NCBI GenBank assembly: GCA_023653785.1
Contig: JAMKCH010056715.1
Span: 1-64,000, forward strand
Length of the DNA stretch: 64,000 nucleotides
DNA from: Ophioderma brevispina
Lineage: Eukaryota; Echinodermata; Ophiuroidea; Amphilepidida; Ophiodermatidae
Direction of reading: 5' to 3'
The notes beneath the pieces were generated by a model. The model was not told where the DNA came from and made no database searches. It worked only from the letters and a program-made list of their open reading frames with translations. The translations under genes and the position numbers were made by a program. Positions 13,315-25,487 of this stretch are shown here, piece after piece. Within the stretch, counting starts at the first letter, position 1, and each line of letters starts with the position of its first letter.

Positions 13315-16244
13315 TTAGGCCACAGTGCGGCCCACACAAAAGTTCTTTCATGATTGTGTTCATCGTTATTTCCTTTTCGAATAAATAATGAATATAAGGC
13401 AGGTTAATTTAAACACCACAGTAGAAGCCTCAATGTCATTTATTCGTGAGCGAGGGACGCAGGTATCCTGTGATTTGCGTCATGAAAAAAATCTCTCAAA
13501 TCTTAATCGGGTGGTGCTGCACCTAAAGTTTTCAACTGCATGGTATACTAACAACGGCTCTGTACTGCCGATAACAAAGGCGAATCTGAAGTGCTTTTTC
13601 TTCTGCATACTGAACGGCTTTACTGGAAATTGTGCTATTAGCTTCAGTAAATGCAGCATGATGTACATTAGGGTCACTTAATATTATGGAAAGAATTGTT
13701 CTGACATTCAACACAATATGCAATTAGTAGTAGATATACCCCCCTATTATTGAAAGGTTGTAATATTTAAAATTATCGTCCCGAAAACCAATTACTTAGC
13801 CGATATGCGTAATCAAAGTCCTTTTCCAAATATCTCTTTCATCCATTTAGCACATTTTCTAGGGAGTAAATTCTGGAGTTTAGAACCCTGACCCATCTGA
13901 CACACTTTTTTCGACACACATTATTGAATTCGGAAACCTTCACGGAATAAACTTATTGCTTTATTTAGTGGATGGTTTGGGCTTTGGATTGGATATCTAT
14001 CGAGATGTAGAAAGGACGCGTCAAGACAAAATAATACACGACCCCAGACTACGATGTTATTCGATTGATGGGAATGAATTCCAAGGGGCTAATTAAGAAT
14101 AGGGATACGCACGTTGGCATGTTTTGTGTGTTGGTAAAAAGGACATTTTGTAAAACCTTTTTTTTAATTGGAAATATAGTTCCTCCAGAGGAAATTCGCG
14201 TCATTTGCTTTGTTAACATCTTTGAAGGAACGCAGAGAAGCGGAATGACAAAGCCGACGAGGAGAACATTAACAATAAGAGTAAGAGGTATTATCATGAA
14301 TATATGGATATACCTTTTGTTTCAATAGGCATAAACATATTCTAATCACGTTTTTACTCTCAGGGATAATGTTACCCAATTCATCGAAACGTTCTTCAAT
14401 CCATACTACAGCTTGACATGGACAATAAATAACCGAGATGTGCACTTTCATGACGAAAACCGCCTTTCTTCAACAGAGGCATGTTGTCACCTATAATCGC
14501 ATTTAAACTCCATCACAGACACATGATTGTGAAGAAGTTCCGCGCCAGCTATAAATTTGTAATTTTATTTCTGGATCTTCAATCAAATACTAATTTGGGA
14601 ATGTGCAAATGATAAAAAGCGCGGAGAAACTTCTTGGTTTTAAAGAATTCCTTAAAGAAGTTAGGGATAAGGGTATAGTTGTGAAAATACGATGAAAGGT
14701 ATTCAGACGAAATGTAGCGTAACTGAAAGTTAGGAATATAGCGGTTCATGACTTTTCATCTCGATTGTCTTTAAGAGAAAATAGGCTCGGTCAGTAAAGT
14801 ATAAATTCCTTCAAATTGCTATCAAATATAAATGCCTAAGACCTATTGGAGGAACAAAAAAAACACCCATTTATTTTTACACAAAAATGCTGTATCATAG
14901 TACGCATAAGTCACATTATGACGCCAAGGCTACCATGATTTTTGGAATTTATTGTGAATACATGTATTTTTATCACCAAAAGTGTTAAAATTCGGTTATT
15001 ACATGAACACCATTAAGTTATACTTAATCAACTCTAATGTGTATTTTCCATTGGTTTAAAACTGTGAACCTAAGTATTCTGAAAAAAAAACACTCCTGGG
15101 TGGTTTTACTACAAATGATTCCATTTTAAAAGTGTTGATTTGGACTTTATCATTTCAGGTGAGCGTTAACACATGTAAAAGCATTGTAACCATATGTAGC
15201 AATATGGGTTTTGAAAAAAAATGAGTGTATTCCGAAATGTACCAGTGTCTCATATTGCGATGTGTATTATTCACTATCTCTACACAATGGATTGGCTACA
15301 CAGCAGAAACTGTATATTAGATGAGTGAAACAACTGGCGGACATCTTGTTATACCCAATACAATAGAATTCCAGAGACACCTGTTTAACAAAAGTTTATC
15401 TCTGGTCCCCGTTTTAGGGACATGCCATCCGGGATCCCATACGCGCGCAACTTAAAAAAAAACGAGCTCACTGAATTGGCTTGATTCTGTACTCTCGCTT
15501 ATCCACATTTCAATGGGAACACATGTTGTGTAAATGACCGGCTCTTAACTGCCTGCATGGGCTCTTTAGGAATTCCCAATATGGCCGTCAGACTCCGATA
15601 GTGTCTTCAGTTACCAATTGTGTCTGAGATGAGTATACCTACTTATCTCAGAATTGTATATCAGAGTGCAGTGGTATTATTTTTATCGCGTTGCAGTGCA
15701 TTCTGGGTAAAGTAAAAGTTGGTACACTTAACTATTCCATCCCGAATTACATCTTGAATGGGGCCATTATATAAAATAACGAATATATACAAACCATGTA
15801 GTAAATGTAAAGTAAATGTATACCTCTATCTCTTGAAGACGAGAGTACATGTAGCAAATAAAAACCGTTCGTACTGAATCCACGACACTAGCACTTTTAC
15901 TTATTTCACGATAATTTGGGTGTCAAGAATGAACGCATTTGGAATTCAACATAATGACATAGCTTACAAGAATTCGCGTAGATTTTGTTCCCGCCCCTTC
16001 AATTCCTTGTTGTGTGAACACGGTACACTTCGTCAATCTCGCTGCATCAAGTTGACCTCAGTGGGAGGGGGCGGGGAAGAGGAAAGAAAGTTACCATGAC
16101 AATACGCCTCAAGCCTAATTTCCTTGCAATAGCTGCCCATATTAACAACCGTTCCATGGACTATGAACAAAATATTGTAGTTTTGGTGGAGTTTGCTGAT
16201 AATAAACACATTTTTAAAATTATATAAAATATGATATCACTTAC
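13315..16244. other. Non-coding spacer
   Basis: AT-rich DNA. Overlapping ORFs at 13388-13723 and 14049-14328 are on opposite strands of the same bases and have no supported homology; the minus frame at 14049-14297 begins with a hydrophobic stretch but lacks a splice acceptor. At about 14980-15180 there are scattered GTGTTAA/GAACAC words, a thin version of the 11-kb block. No RNA gene seen. Confidence 0.5.
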
Positions 16245-16599
16245 CCTTCTCGCCAAGATCGAAATTCAGATAGTATTCTTCCAATGTTTGTCTTCCTATA
16301 CATTCCTCATAAGGGAGAGAGAAATTCAGTGACCCTGACGTAGTCTTAAACATTTCAAAAAATACATCAAATGCAGTCCTGTTCATCTGCGCGATAACCG
16401 GATGTGTTAAAATGGGCGTGGGAGTACTGGGAACGGCCGGGGAGGGTGGCGGACTCTGGGTGGTCCCAGCATAGAAAGTATACTCCCCCATCTCTGTGGT
16501 AGTAAAATTGTCCTGAGATACCACACAAGCCGGGTAGAATGCGAGCAGTAATACAAGCCCCTGTCGAAATAAACAAAACAATACATGAGATAGATTCAA
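16245..16599 (-). CDS. Candidate 5' exon of a secreted or membrane protein
   Basis: The minus-strand frame runs from ATG at 16599 for about 118 codons to a strong splice donor: coding sequence ends at 16245, followed by GTAAGTG at 16244-16238, and the frame would stop just inside the intron. Residues about 13-28 form a hydrophobic segment (GLVLLLAFYPACVVSQ) like a signal peptide. Next comes a Thr/Ser/Pro-rich stretch of about 35 residues with TTQSPPPSPAVPS, typical of an O-glycosylated linker, then N-glycosylation sequons NFT, NRT and NFS and a Cys in SLPYEECIGRQTLEEYY. A pyrimidine-rich TTTATTTCGACAG ends at 16561, so the exon could instead begin at 16560 and the ATG lie in an earlier exon. 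I do not recognise the family. No downstream exon was found at lower coordinates, so the gene is partial at best. Confidence 0.5.
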
Positions 16600-18958
16600 C
16601 TGAGAGAATAAATGATTTATGCGGTGATTTCTGAAAGATGTAACTGTGTCTCATGTAATGTCATAATGTGAGCAGATGTAAGATAGCCATGTATGTAGGT
16701 CTCCCACATGTGTGTGTTTAAGTGAATTCATGCATGCATATACATACATGTACACACTGTTTTTCAGCAGCACAGAACTGTGCTGAAGTTGTTACTTCAA
16801 GCTAGACATTCAAACTGGTAAAGCAAAATGACTGTGAAGTACATAACAGACTTGATTCCTGGCATGCAATTAGTTTCTCACAGAAAGCTTTTAACCCATT
16901 CTTTAAAGCAACAATAGTAAGAAGTATACTCTCCATACATAGCGCCACGACAAAATAACCGTCAGCTGAACATGACGGATATAGCTCTCAGTTTTGAACA
17001 TCCGGGTTCATACTATACTCATCTTTTCTTTTTTACTATCTCGCTACAAGTAAACCGCAACGTCTTCCAACTACATCTTGTCTTTGAAAATACAGTTCAG
17101 TGACCCGGGAAGCCTTGTCTCTTTACTACAGCTGCATTCAGAGTAACGGTGCTAGCGACTACACAGTCGCTATGCGCCATCTAACGTTCATTGGTTCGAT
17201 CTCGATGTTGACCAATAAGCGTCGAGGCGCCATCTCATAGCGGTTGAGTTATGGCTACAACTACCGATACTCATAAAGCACCTCATTAAAAGAAACAAAA
17301 TCTTGGTACATACATTGAGATGATATTACAGAAAACAAAATTATTGCTTTATGTCGGATAAGGATCAGTGGATGTGTAAACACAATCCCTCAATACAATA
17401 TGCTTTGTGATTTATGCCACGATGAAGACAATGATCTCACTTGGTGCCTGTTACCTTGCAAAGACAAAACCTCTATATGCATTCTTCCTTAAAGCGCAGA
17501 AAACATTATTGCTAAAACATAGATTTATTTGATTATTGGATGATATAAAATTTTACATTTGAATTTATTGCTATCAAATTTTCCATATCTGAAACTTGCA
17601 TTTTACTACGTAGAATTCTGGACAGTTTTAAAACTGACAACTGTGGAATGTAGCCAGAGGGACACATGTATGTATATAGCTTATTAATTCTAAATTTTAA
17701 GTGGATGCAGAACAGATATTTACAAATTATTCAGAGGCACATCTTTGATTCAATTTAAGACATCATGCATTCAATTACAAATATCAATTCTTATATTAAT
17801 TTCAAGATAGCTCTACTCTCCTCATTCCTCAAAGAAAGAGCATCTTGAAAACATTTCGATACCGCACATTTCCATTTTAAATCCAATTACTCGAAACATG
17901 GCTTGTGCATAATTTTTAATTTATTTAATAATATCTTGAAAACAAGCAGTGAGGTATCTTAATTTGGAAGAAAATGACGCGTGATGTTTGCACGATGAAC
18001 TACGTCGGTCAATAAAGTCAACACGGTTGGCCATTGTAAGATAAACATGCAGCTACATCATGATCATCACTGCTGAACTCAATTTCCTGGACATGCCGAG
18101 TCTACGCATTAGAGCACTTAAAAGCTAGTTAATTTGCGAAGAGTAATACTTAAAACACAAGGGGTGATTTAAGTTAATCATATACACAAAGTAGGTCATT
18201 CAACAGTGTCCTAAATGATGGGGATAATGAAAACAAAACATTATAGTCAGGACACTATCCCAGCATGCATTATTCTGCATATCGCATGCTATGCGCAGAA
18301 GCGTTGTTCTTGATGTTTAATGAGCTTTCATTTATTGCATCACCCTAAAACATCCGAGGAACTAACCCCTGTGATATCGCCACAACGATCACAACACATC
18401 CACGGACACAACATACACAAATAAAAAAATTAAAGTTTAATCAGCCTGGTTGGTCAGTCACGCTGCAAGTTAACCCGTTTAATAACCGTTTAAATTTTAA
18501 ACAGGTGATCTAGTGGTGAGACAACTTGCGAAAGGTCAAAAACATGCAAAGGCGCAACGCAAATAACATTATTAATGGTAAAAAAATGCGTAACATGCGA
18601 GTTTTTCCGCACTAAGCGTACAGGGTTTGGAAATTATTTGTTGTTGGCGATCAAATATACCACGAGAGCGGACTACTTCCCATTTGATGCTGATAAAACA
18701 AAATCGACATTGATTAGCATGCTTCACGGCGAGGGTTTCGCTCCTTGAAGATGCTGGTGGGAGCATCCAAGGATGCTACTGACCCCGATCGACAGCGATG
18801 GTAAACAACCAACTCCGGCAAAATAAAAACCTCTTAGAAATATGAACTGTCAACAATTGAAATTTTCGAGCAACTTTCTGTTTGGTTGGTTCGAAGCCAG
18901 AACATACATACACTATTGTTGGGCTAAGAGTTCTCGCGTTTCCTACAAATTCTTAACA
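16600..18958. other. Non-coding spacer upstream of the candidate exon
   Basis: Mostly AT-rich sequence with no long ORF, repeat or RNA gene. A CpG-bearing patch at 17140-17260 is listed separately. A short ORF at 18572-18766 (minus) has no recognisable motif. Confidence 0.5.
17140..17260. promoter_or_regulatory. CpG-bearing segment with paired CCAAT boxes
   Basis: This patch has more CpG than its surroundings. It contains ATTGG at 17190-17194 and CCAAT at 17212-17216, opposed CCAAT boxes about 22 bases apart. Flanking copies of a GCGCCATCT word (near 17174 and 17227) bracket them. It lies about 0.6 kb upstream of the candidate minus-strand exon, so a promoter role is plausible. No TATA box or initiator is clear. 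The regulatory reading is inference. Confidence 0.25.
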
Positions 18959-19026
18959 TTGCTGTGTAAATCTAACCCATACACCGGGGCCCTTGCTGTG
19001 TAAACCTAATCCATGCACCGGGGCCA
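18959..19026 (+). repeat. Two tandem copies of a 34-bp unit
   Basis: Units at 18959-18992 and 18993-19026 both begin TTGCTGTGTAAA and carry CACCGGGGCC near their ends. They differ at a few positions only. No function can be assigned. Confidence 0.9.
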
Positions 19027-21390
19027 AGTGGTTAAAGATTAAAGTTGCTCAGAATTCAACATTTTGTAATTTTTTTTAATTCAAGATTATGAATTTCATA
19101 TCCATATTCAGAATAAGCATGAAAAATACATTCCAATGAGTTCAAACAAACTTAGGAAGCATATGTGTTATATAACCTATACAGAATCTACTACGGCGAA
19201 CACGGTGAAAGGGTTAACACATTGTGTAAACTTAGTGTGAAGATTCAGTCTGCACACGAGATCGAATTTCTCAGAAGATAAGCAGAAGACGGTTTAAGGG
19301 AGATTCATGTCTGTGATTCTTCCATAAATACTTAGGCACATTTACTTGTAACATTTCAAACTGTACTCGAGCACTTCTTTGGCATTTTGGCCGGTTCGAA
19401 ACTACCTAAACGGACTCGCCGAATAACCGACAACTTCATAACAACAATCACGCTTTTTCATTCAATATATCCCTTATTTTAATGTGAAGTGTATAACATT
19501 ATTTTTTTATGAACGAACATGGACAATATGTTGATATTAATCGATAGGAATTTGTTGTGTTTAACACATAATGTAACGATTTTAACAAAACTCAAATTTG
19601 ATCTCAACTCAATTTTGAACTCATATAACTCAAATGTGAACTCAAAACAGCTCAAAATAACTCAAATTTGTGGCAAAACACCATACTAAACATGCTCTAA
19701 ATACCTGTTCGAGTTTCATTCCAAAACAAAATTAGAAAAGAGTTCATACTACAATTGTGACATAATTGGAGTGATTACTAATTATTGCATGGATGATATG
19801 AAAAGGACCGTCCTACATCACACTAGTGCCAATACTGGCTAAGAACATTCGTACCCTCTGGGTTATTTTGCTAAATTGTTATTTGCTATCGTGTTAGTTA
19901 CATACATTATGAGGCAAACATTATGAGGCTATCATTTTAATTCGATGTACTTACTTTTGTAGCTCTATTACATACAATGAAACAAATTGTATTATCAGTT
20001 CGACCACAAGATATCAAGTATTGTCACTGCAGTTTTATTAAGATAACCGGATCTTTACTTTAACAGTTCCCTAGCATGCCTAGGATTCCTAGTATACCTC
20101 GAGATTTTAATAAAGCATTGGCTCAAGTGATTATACTGCCTCACCTTTTCCGCTCCTCACCACTTAACCAATTTCATCTCAGAGTGACCAAAGACCCATC
20201 GTGTTTTGACTCAATTCAATATATTTCTCATCCAAAAAAATATGCTGCCCGGAAAAAATGTATAATTTTGATTTGAAATATATATATATATATATTTGAA
20301 CTCGAGCAAATCTGGTCGCCTTTAGGGCCGAGAGGATTTCTCGAATTACCGCTGAGATTTTAACAAAGCCCTACCTCAAGTGGTTAGACTACCTTTGCTG
20401 CTCCTCATGACTTAACCTGTCCCAGACTTGAAAGTCGCAGAAAAGATGATTGGTAAAATAATTACGAGCAGGTGACAGACATTCCCGCGATGAATTCCGA
20501 CACAATGACATGTCTCTTTTTTGCGGTAACCAAGCACGCTACGTTTTCATTTAGGGCGTAGAAGTACAATAATGAGTTAATGGTTGAGCCCCATTAATGA
20601 TGTAAGAGATTACGACGAAATGCCCTAATAGGAAGGGTTGTCAACTTGAGTTTCTTCAATACATGTAAGCTGCATTTAATATTAACTCTTCAATGCGCCA
20701 TTTTTGAAGACCGAGAGAGCAACAAACTACTGGCCTTTCAACTTTAAGCAACTGTGTACATTATATGGCTGACTACAAAAGTCCCGGATGCGTCTTTGAG
20801 GATATTCACTGTGATAAATTTGACTTCAATCTTGGACATTCTTAACCGAGTTCATAACAAGACTACAAAGCGTCTCAACGTTGTATGGTTATTTTTCAGG
20901 TAATTGTACACAGTAATCGTGAATGTTTATCACGTTCACATACGTCCACCGGTTTTGTCTTTGCGTATCGTAGTGTGTCTATAATATGTATATGCAGCCT
21001 CAGCCCATCTCTATTATCAATCTGTCCTCCTCTTTATTTCTGAGTTTTATGTATACATGTATTTATTTGATTGTCTGTTTCGCTCTCTCTAGTTTACTCC
21101 CTCACGTATCATTTGATATGCAATTTCCAAAAAATATTCCAAGGCCTTCAATAAGTAATTCGCAGATACGTTTATAATCATCCAAATGTACTCTAACAAT
21201 GCAATGATTTTTTTTTTCAAATTTGTTGTTATCGGAAACACAGTATTTTGCCATTAGCTCGAACAAATTTTAGGCTCACTGAAATGGCAAAAAAATAAAA
21301 TATATAGCAAGCTTATGACCTACTTTAACCATGTTAACAGGTAACCCAAATCCGGAAACCCCGGGTTGTTACCAAATGATAGGCTAGGAA
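19027..21390. other. Non-coding spacer with minor repeats
   Basis: At 19590-19680 the word CTCAAA/ACTCAAAT recurs about nine times, a degenerate short-word repeat. Two related ~70-base segments (about 20098-20170 and 20350-20416), both with GAGATTTTAA.AAAGC and CTCAAGTG, form a diverged direct repeat. A (TA)n run lies at 20277-20295. No gene is seen; ORFs of about 65 codons have no motif. Confidence 0.55.
20277..20295. repeat. (TA)n microsatellite
   Basis: About nine TA dinucleotides without interruption between the two diverged direct repeats. Confidence 0.9.
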
Positions 21391-21394
21391 CCAA

Positions 21395-21584
21395 TTCCGA
21401 TAATCATCCGCGATTTTTGAAACGACACCATAATTAGGTCACGTGAGCGAATATCGTGTTACATACAGCAGCGCGCACAAACCCGGGACCGGATTCTTGG
21501 AGCTCCGAGGGCGTTTAGTCTTATCTTAATCTAGGTTGGCTTTCAACGGAATATTAAACAGACTCGCTCCGAATCATGGTAAGA
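21395..21584 (+). promoter_or_regulatory. CpG-dense promoter-like segment with ATG|GTAAGA
   Basis: About 190 bases with many CpG dinucleotides in otherwise CpG-poor DNA, including an E-box palindrome TCACGTGA at 21439-21446 and GCGCGC near 21471. The segment ends with an ATG at 21576-21578 followed at once by GTAAGA, a good splice-donor sequence. A first exon that holds only the start codon before an intron is a known gene arrangement, so this could be exon 1 of a plus-strand gene. I found no convincing second exon within the next several kilobases, and no identity can be suggested. Confidence 0.25.
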
Positions 21585-22242
21585 CGGCTTCGGGAAATAG
21601 GGCTCACGGCTTTTTATAGTATTTACTAAGACCGACAAAAATGATTACCGATGTTTTGTGCTCTTTAACTGTCATTATTCTTCGGAAATAGAGTTGGTTA
21701 AATGGTAAAACCTGCACAAATTCATCATTTCTTTGTCTTGCTCAACTTATAATACTACTCCAAAATACAGCTTAAAATTATACGGCTCCCTCGCCTTTAG
21801 GCTCTATACCCTTTACGTCCCTGAATGTCATTTTTTACCACTTTTCAAAAATCATGGGACGGACCCCCTTTCTTGTTTTAGGGGGAAATTGCCCCTAGAT
21901 TTAACAAGAAAAATAACGCTATCTGTCTTCTTTGCGGTGATCGTCAGGTTGGTAGTCATTTTCCTCTAGGAACGTAAGCGATATTACCTGTCACAACAGC
22001 AATTTGGGAAATCGGATGGCGCGGCGCAGCGCACAGTATCTTTGTTCATCTTTCTTTTTAAATTTCATCTTTCTTTTTAAATAAGAACGTAAACCTGTTT
22101 TACTAATGCCCCGTTAAAATAATGTCACTACCATTGTAGGAAGTTCAGTTCTTCTGTTGCTCATCAACTTAATAAAAGAGCAGCTCATACAAAGTATGTC
22201 AAATTCAGGTGTGTGCAGCTAATACAACACTTAATATATACA
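21585..22242. other. Non-coding spacer
   Basis: A 78-codon plus-strand ORF at 21733-21969 has no recognisable motif. A short direct duplication, two adjacent copies of TTCATCTTTCTTTTTAAAT, lies at about 22045-22081. Confidence 0.5.
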
Positions 22243-22442
22243 ATAGACCATATTCAATATGACGTCAGCCACCAGACATGTTGGTGGACAAGATGCATAC
22301 ATTCCAAGACTACAATACATTAAGCTGTCAATCGATCCATGTTTAGCGATTGCACAGGGATCATTGACAGGTGAATGTATTGTAGTACTGGAATGCGTCT
22401 ATCTTGTCCACCAACATGGCTGGCTATTGAATACGGTCTATA
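22243..22442. mobile_element. Fold-back MITE, about 200 bp
   Basis: The two halves are inverted repeats of each other over roughly 95 bases. Landmarks in the left arm (ATAGACC, TATTCAAT, CATGTTGGTGGACAAGAT, CTACAATACATT, CTGTCAAT) reappear in reverse complement and reverse order in the right arm, ending in GGTCTAT. The short loop is near 22345. There is no coding capacity. Flanks are AT-rich and a TA target duplication is possible but not certain. The long single-stem form is typical of MITEs of several DNA-transposon superfamilies; I do not assign one. Confidence 0.85.
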
Positions 22443-22689
22443 AGACGAAGTTTCAATTTCACAGTTCCGGTTGTTGTCATCGTATTTTCTACGTAATGAT
22501 ATTCATTGAAATACTCTTTACATACAAGGAATTGAGATTAGTGCACAACTTAATGTTAATTGCATATAACATAGGTTTGTTGATGCAAATGATTGGTTCA
22601 AGAATTTGGACCGTCCCAAACCAGATTGCGTCGATTGCAAGCAACACATTAATTGTATAATCTTAATACCTTTTTTTTCACTTTTTTCT

Positions 22690-23268
22690 CCAGTGACCTC
22701 TCTGCATCACTGATCACTTACTTCGCAAACTTCAACTTGTTCAAAATGAAGCTGCCCGCATTCTTACCAAAACAAAGAAATTTGATCACATCACTACAAT
22801 ATCAAAATACCTCCATTGGCTCCCTGTTCGGGAGAAAATGAAGTTTAAAATTCTTCTGCTAGTGCTAACCCTGGAAAGCATTGAATGGCACTGCCACAGA
22901 GTACTTATCAAATCTGCTTGTTCATTATCATCCCTCACGCATGCTTCGTTCTTCTGCCAAACATTTGCTTGTTGTTCCACGAACTCGTTCTACATTTGGC
23001 GATCGTGCTTTTTCACTTGTTCCACCTACTCTCTGGAACTTACTACCATTGGAAACCAGATGTTGTAATTCACTTCAATCATTTAAACGCTTGTTAAAGA
23101 CTCACTTATATGACAAAGTGTTTAATTGATTTCGTTTTATCATGTATGTATTTCTAGTTGCTTGTATTTTTGTATTCTGCGCCTCGGAATAGTACATCTA
23201 GATTGATGGCACATTAGAAATGCTATTATTGGTTAATATTTTTATTATTAGAACTATAGTGCAAGAAA
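22690..23268 (+). mobile_element. LINE 3' end (C-terminus and tail), truncated
   Basis: Translation gives LQLVQNEAARILTK, then HWLPVREKMKFKILLL in one open frame (about 22733-22863). After a frameshift near 22870-22890 come YLSNLLVHYHPS, RTRSTFGDRAFS, PTLWNLLPL and SFKRLLKTHLYD, ending at a stop near 23129. These are the usual C-terminal landmarks of L2/CR1-like LINE ORF2 proteins. The 3' region carries GCGCCTCGGAATAG and ends in an ATT-rich tail near 23268. The element is heavily 5'-truncated and has no catalytic RT box here, so it is a dead copy. The small overlapping ORFs at 22838-23129 are pieces of it. Confidence 0.9.
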
Positions 23269-23821
23269 TTTAAATACAATAACGGTTTGTTATTATACTT
23301 ATAAATGATGAGAGAATAACAAATCAAAAGTCTAGAACTATAAGTAGCGGGGAGGTTTGTACAGGGGAAATATACTATAATTGTACTGAAATCTATACCA
23401 ACATTTTGGCCATGTCCTAACGATTAAAAAAGGCATAGTTTGCACTACAGGTGTGTTCTAGTTTAATAGTTATAAGGCAATAAAGGTTCAAGGTCATCCT
23501 AGGGTAATATATTTCAAAATGCGTCGATCCTTTTCAAAATGTTTTGAGATTCTTCATATAGTCCCAAAGGACCAGGAAATACACTCAGGAAAAAAAGAAA
23601 GTCCCCGTCTGATACTTTTTGCCGTAACTAATTTTATTTAATTTATTTTTATTATTCAAAAACTGATGAATGCGCAAATTTCTTACGCACAAAATGACAA
23701 TAAACTTTTGCCATCCTATGGCCCGGCCAGAGTAGCACTTTCTCGAACTACGCCCCTCATACAACCAGACATATAACACTTTTGTATTGTCTTTCAGTAA
23801 ATAATACACTCTATATTTCAC
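23269..23821. other. Non-coding spacer
   Basis: No gene, RNA or clear repeat. A 78-codon minus frame at 23585-23821 runs into the edge of the palindromic MITE and has no motif. Confidence 0.5.
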
Positions 23822-24019
23822 GGATTTAAAGGTTAATCCTTAAGAATGTATTTAGTGACCAATCAATGTTAGGATTTAAAATTAATCTCTATTAAATTAA
23901 CATTAAATCATATTAGATTTGATTTCAAATCTAATATGATTGGATCTAAATAGGATTTAATTTTACATTTGTTGTGATTGGTCACTAACTACAATTCTAA
24001 AGGATTAACTTCTAAATCC
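23822..24019. mobile_element. Palindromic MITE, 198 bp
   Basis: The ends are GGATTTAAAGGTTAATCC on the left and its near-complement GGATTAACTTCTAAATCC on the right. The arms also share TAGTGACCAATCA and TGATTGGTCACTA. The centre is a perfect inverted repeat of two 17-base arms around TT (23906-23941), starting AATCATATTAGATTTGA. No ORF. The complete fold-back form fits a non-autonomous DNA transposon; a target duplication was not obvious. Confidence 0.85.
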
Positions 24020-24574
24020 CTAAAAATTTAGAGTGTTGGCTAGCGGATCATCTGCCATCGCTAAATCGAGTAACCGCATTTGTAATGCACTGAACACTAC
24101 CGGGTTTCGATGCCGCACAGACATGGAAGTGAATACAGTGTAACGTAATTTAGAATTGCTTCAAATTACGTTAAGACGGGAAACACCATATGTTCAAATT
24201 CACTCTACCCGAATCTATATGCCAACATAAGGATACCAATATATTAAATGATGAAAATGCTTCAAATTCAGTTCAGGTACTTATTATACTCTGCATTGAT
24301 ATCCATGATCCCAGCTCACAATTTATACAGGGATTCCACTATTAATTTAGCCCTCAGTTAGCATGGTTAGTGCATCAGATTCAATATAGACCTAATTTTC
24401 ACAATACTGAACTGATGAAAAGGAAGCTGATTGAATCACAATGATTTAGGTGATCAGTTTGTATATTTTGGGACAGAGAAAGGTCCAAACATGAGGCTGT
24501 GTCGGTGCATTTCTTTTGCAAGTCGCAAGCTGGGCTTTCAGAGTACCTACACGATTCGTAATAAATATCATTAA
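24020..24574. other. Non-coding spacer
   Basis: No feature recognised. A 67-codon minus frame at 24399-24602 runs into the direct repeat and has no motif. Confidence 0.5.
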
Positions 24575-25408
24575 ATTCATATAAAGCAGACATTTTTGAC
24601 ATATATTTTTCAGAATTGACTGTTTTCGCAGTTTTCAGTTACATCCAATCCACGCTATGCCAACAGTATTGCGATTCAATATCAGAACACAGTCGTGTTG
24701 TTATTTGTATCGTCTGCAATACGAGTAGGACACGGCTCGAACATTCGGCATTTCTTACCTTACTTCGGGTGCACAATTCGTGGTTACGTTTCTTTTCAGC
24801 AATTCTTGAACGCGTCAAGGCGATATTGGAGTTAACGACATTATACGTGTTCTAATTACCTATTAAAATATGTCAAAGTAAATGAGATGCATCATGAATT
24901 GGGCATCATGAATCTGGTATCAAAAATCATGGCCAACTCATCGGGATCTTTTTAACGGGGTTAACGACAAAACCTCGAGTAATACAAAAATAGGAGAAAG
25001 GATTTTTTGCACACTTACACACTCTCTGCAACTTATAAGCTATCGGGAAGGTAGCGTATTCAAGAAAGAAAATATGGAAAGTCTGTTTCTTTGATACGTT
25101 GAAATATTAACGTCCATCATGGCATCAGGGAGGTGATAAACACATATCTTGGGACATCGCTCAGATAACACTAGATTTCTCGATACAGACACACTGTAAC
25201 ACTTCTCCTACTGACGTCACAGTGTTTGAAATTTAAAATATGACCTTTGACGATTTATTATTTAAGCTTCTTTGCACACATCTTTGTTTACAGTGCGATT
25301 TTGTATGGCAAAAGCAACTGTCCCGAAATGTATAATCTCTTTTCAATTCACCAGCTTTCTGAGTGCAGTGACATCAGCATTGAACTGCTGATATTATCAA
25401 CGCCTTAA
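24575..25408 (+). repeat. Direct repeat, first copy (834 bp)
   Basis: This block starts ATTCATATAAAGCAGACATT and ends ATTATCAACGCCTTAA. It recurs at 25488-26298 with mostly substitutions and a few short indels, a clean duplication pattern unlike the noisy copies beyond 34.9 kb. A plus-strand ORF of about 79 codons from 24616 is kept open in both copies. By eye the differences within it are about three replacement and three silent, so there is no sign of selection and I do not call a gene. Confidence 0.9.
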
Positions 25409-25450
25409 CCCTCGTCTACCTGAGCCATTTTTTGTAACAAAACTCCCGAA

Positions 25451-25487
25451 GGGGGGGGGGGGGGGTTTTTTTTTTTTTTTTTTTTTT
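25451..25487 (+). repeat. G15T22 homopolymer run
   Basis: Fifteen G followed by twenty-two T, immediately before the second direct-repeat copy. It may mark the insertion or recombination point, or an assembly join, since such runs are hard to sequence. Confidence 0.9.

Noticed and set aside
14049..14297. Minus-strand ORF with a hydrophobic start, considered as a second exon of the 16.2-kb gene
   Set aside because: No splice acceptor before it, and an equally long ORF overlaps it on the other strand.
15691..15706. GCAGTGCATTCTGGG shared in reverse complement with the region near 42950 and 60925
   Set aside because: A 15-base match between two places in 64 kb can occur by chance; no wider similarity was visible.
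18893..18903. GGTTCGAAGCC, a B-box match
   Set aside because: No A-box or tRNA fold at the right distance upstream.
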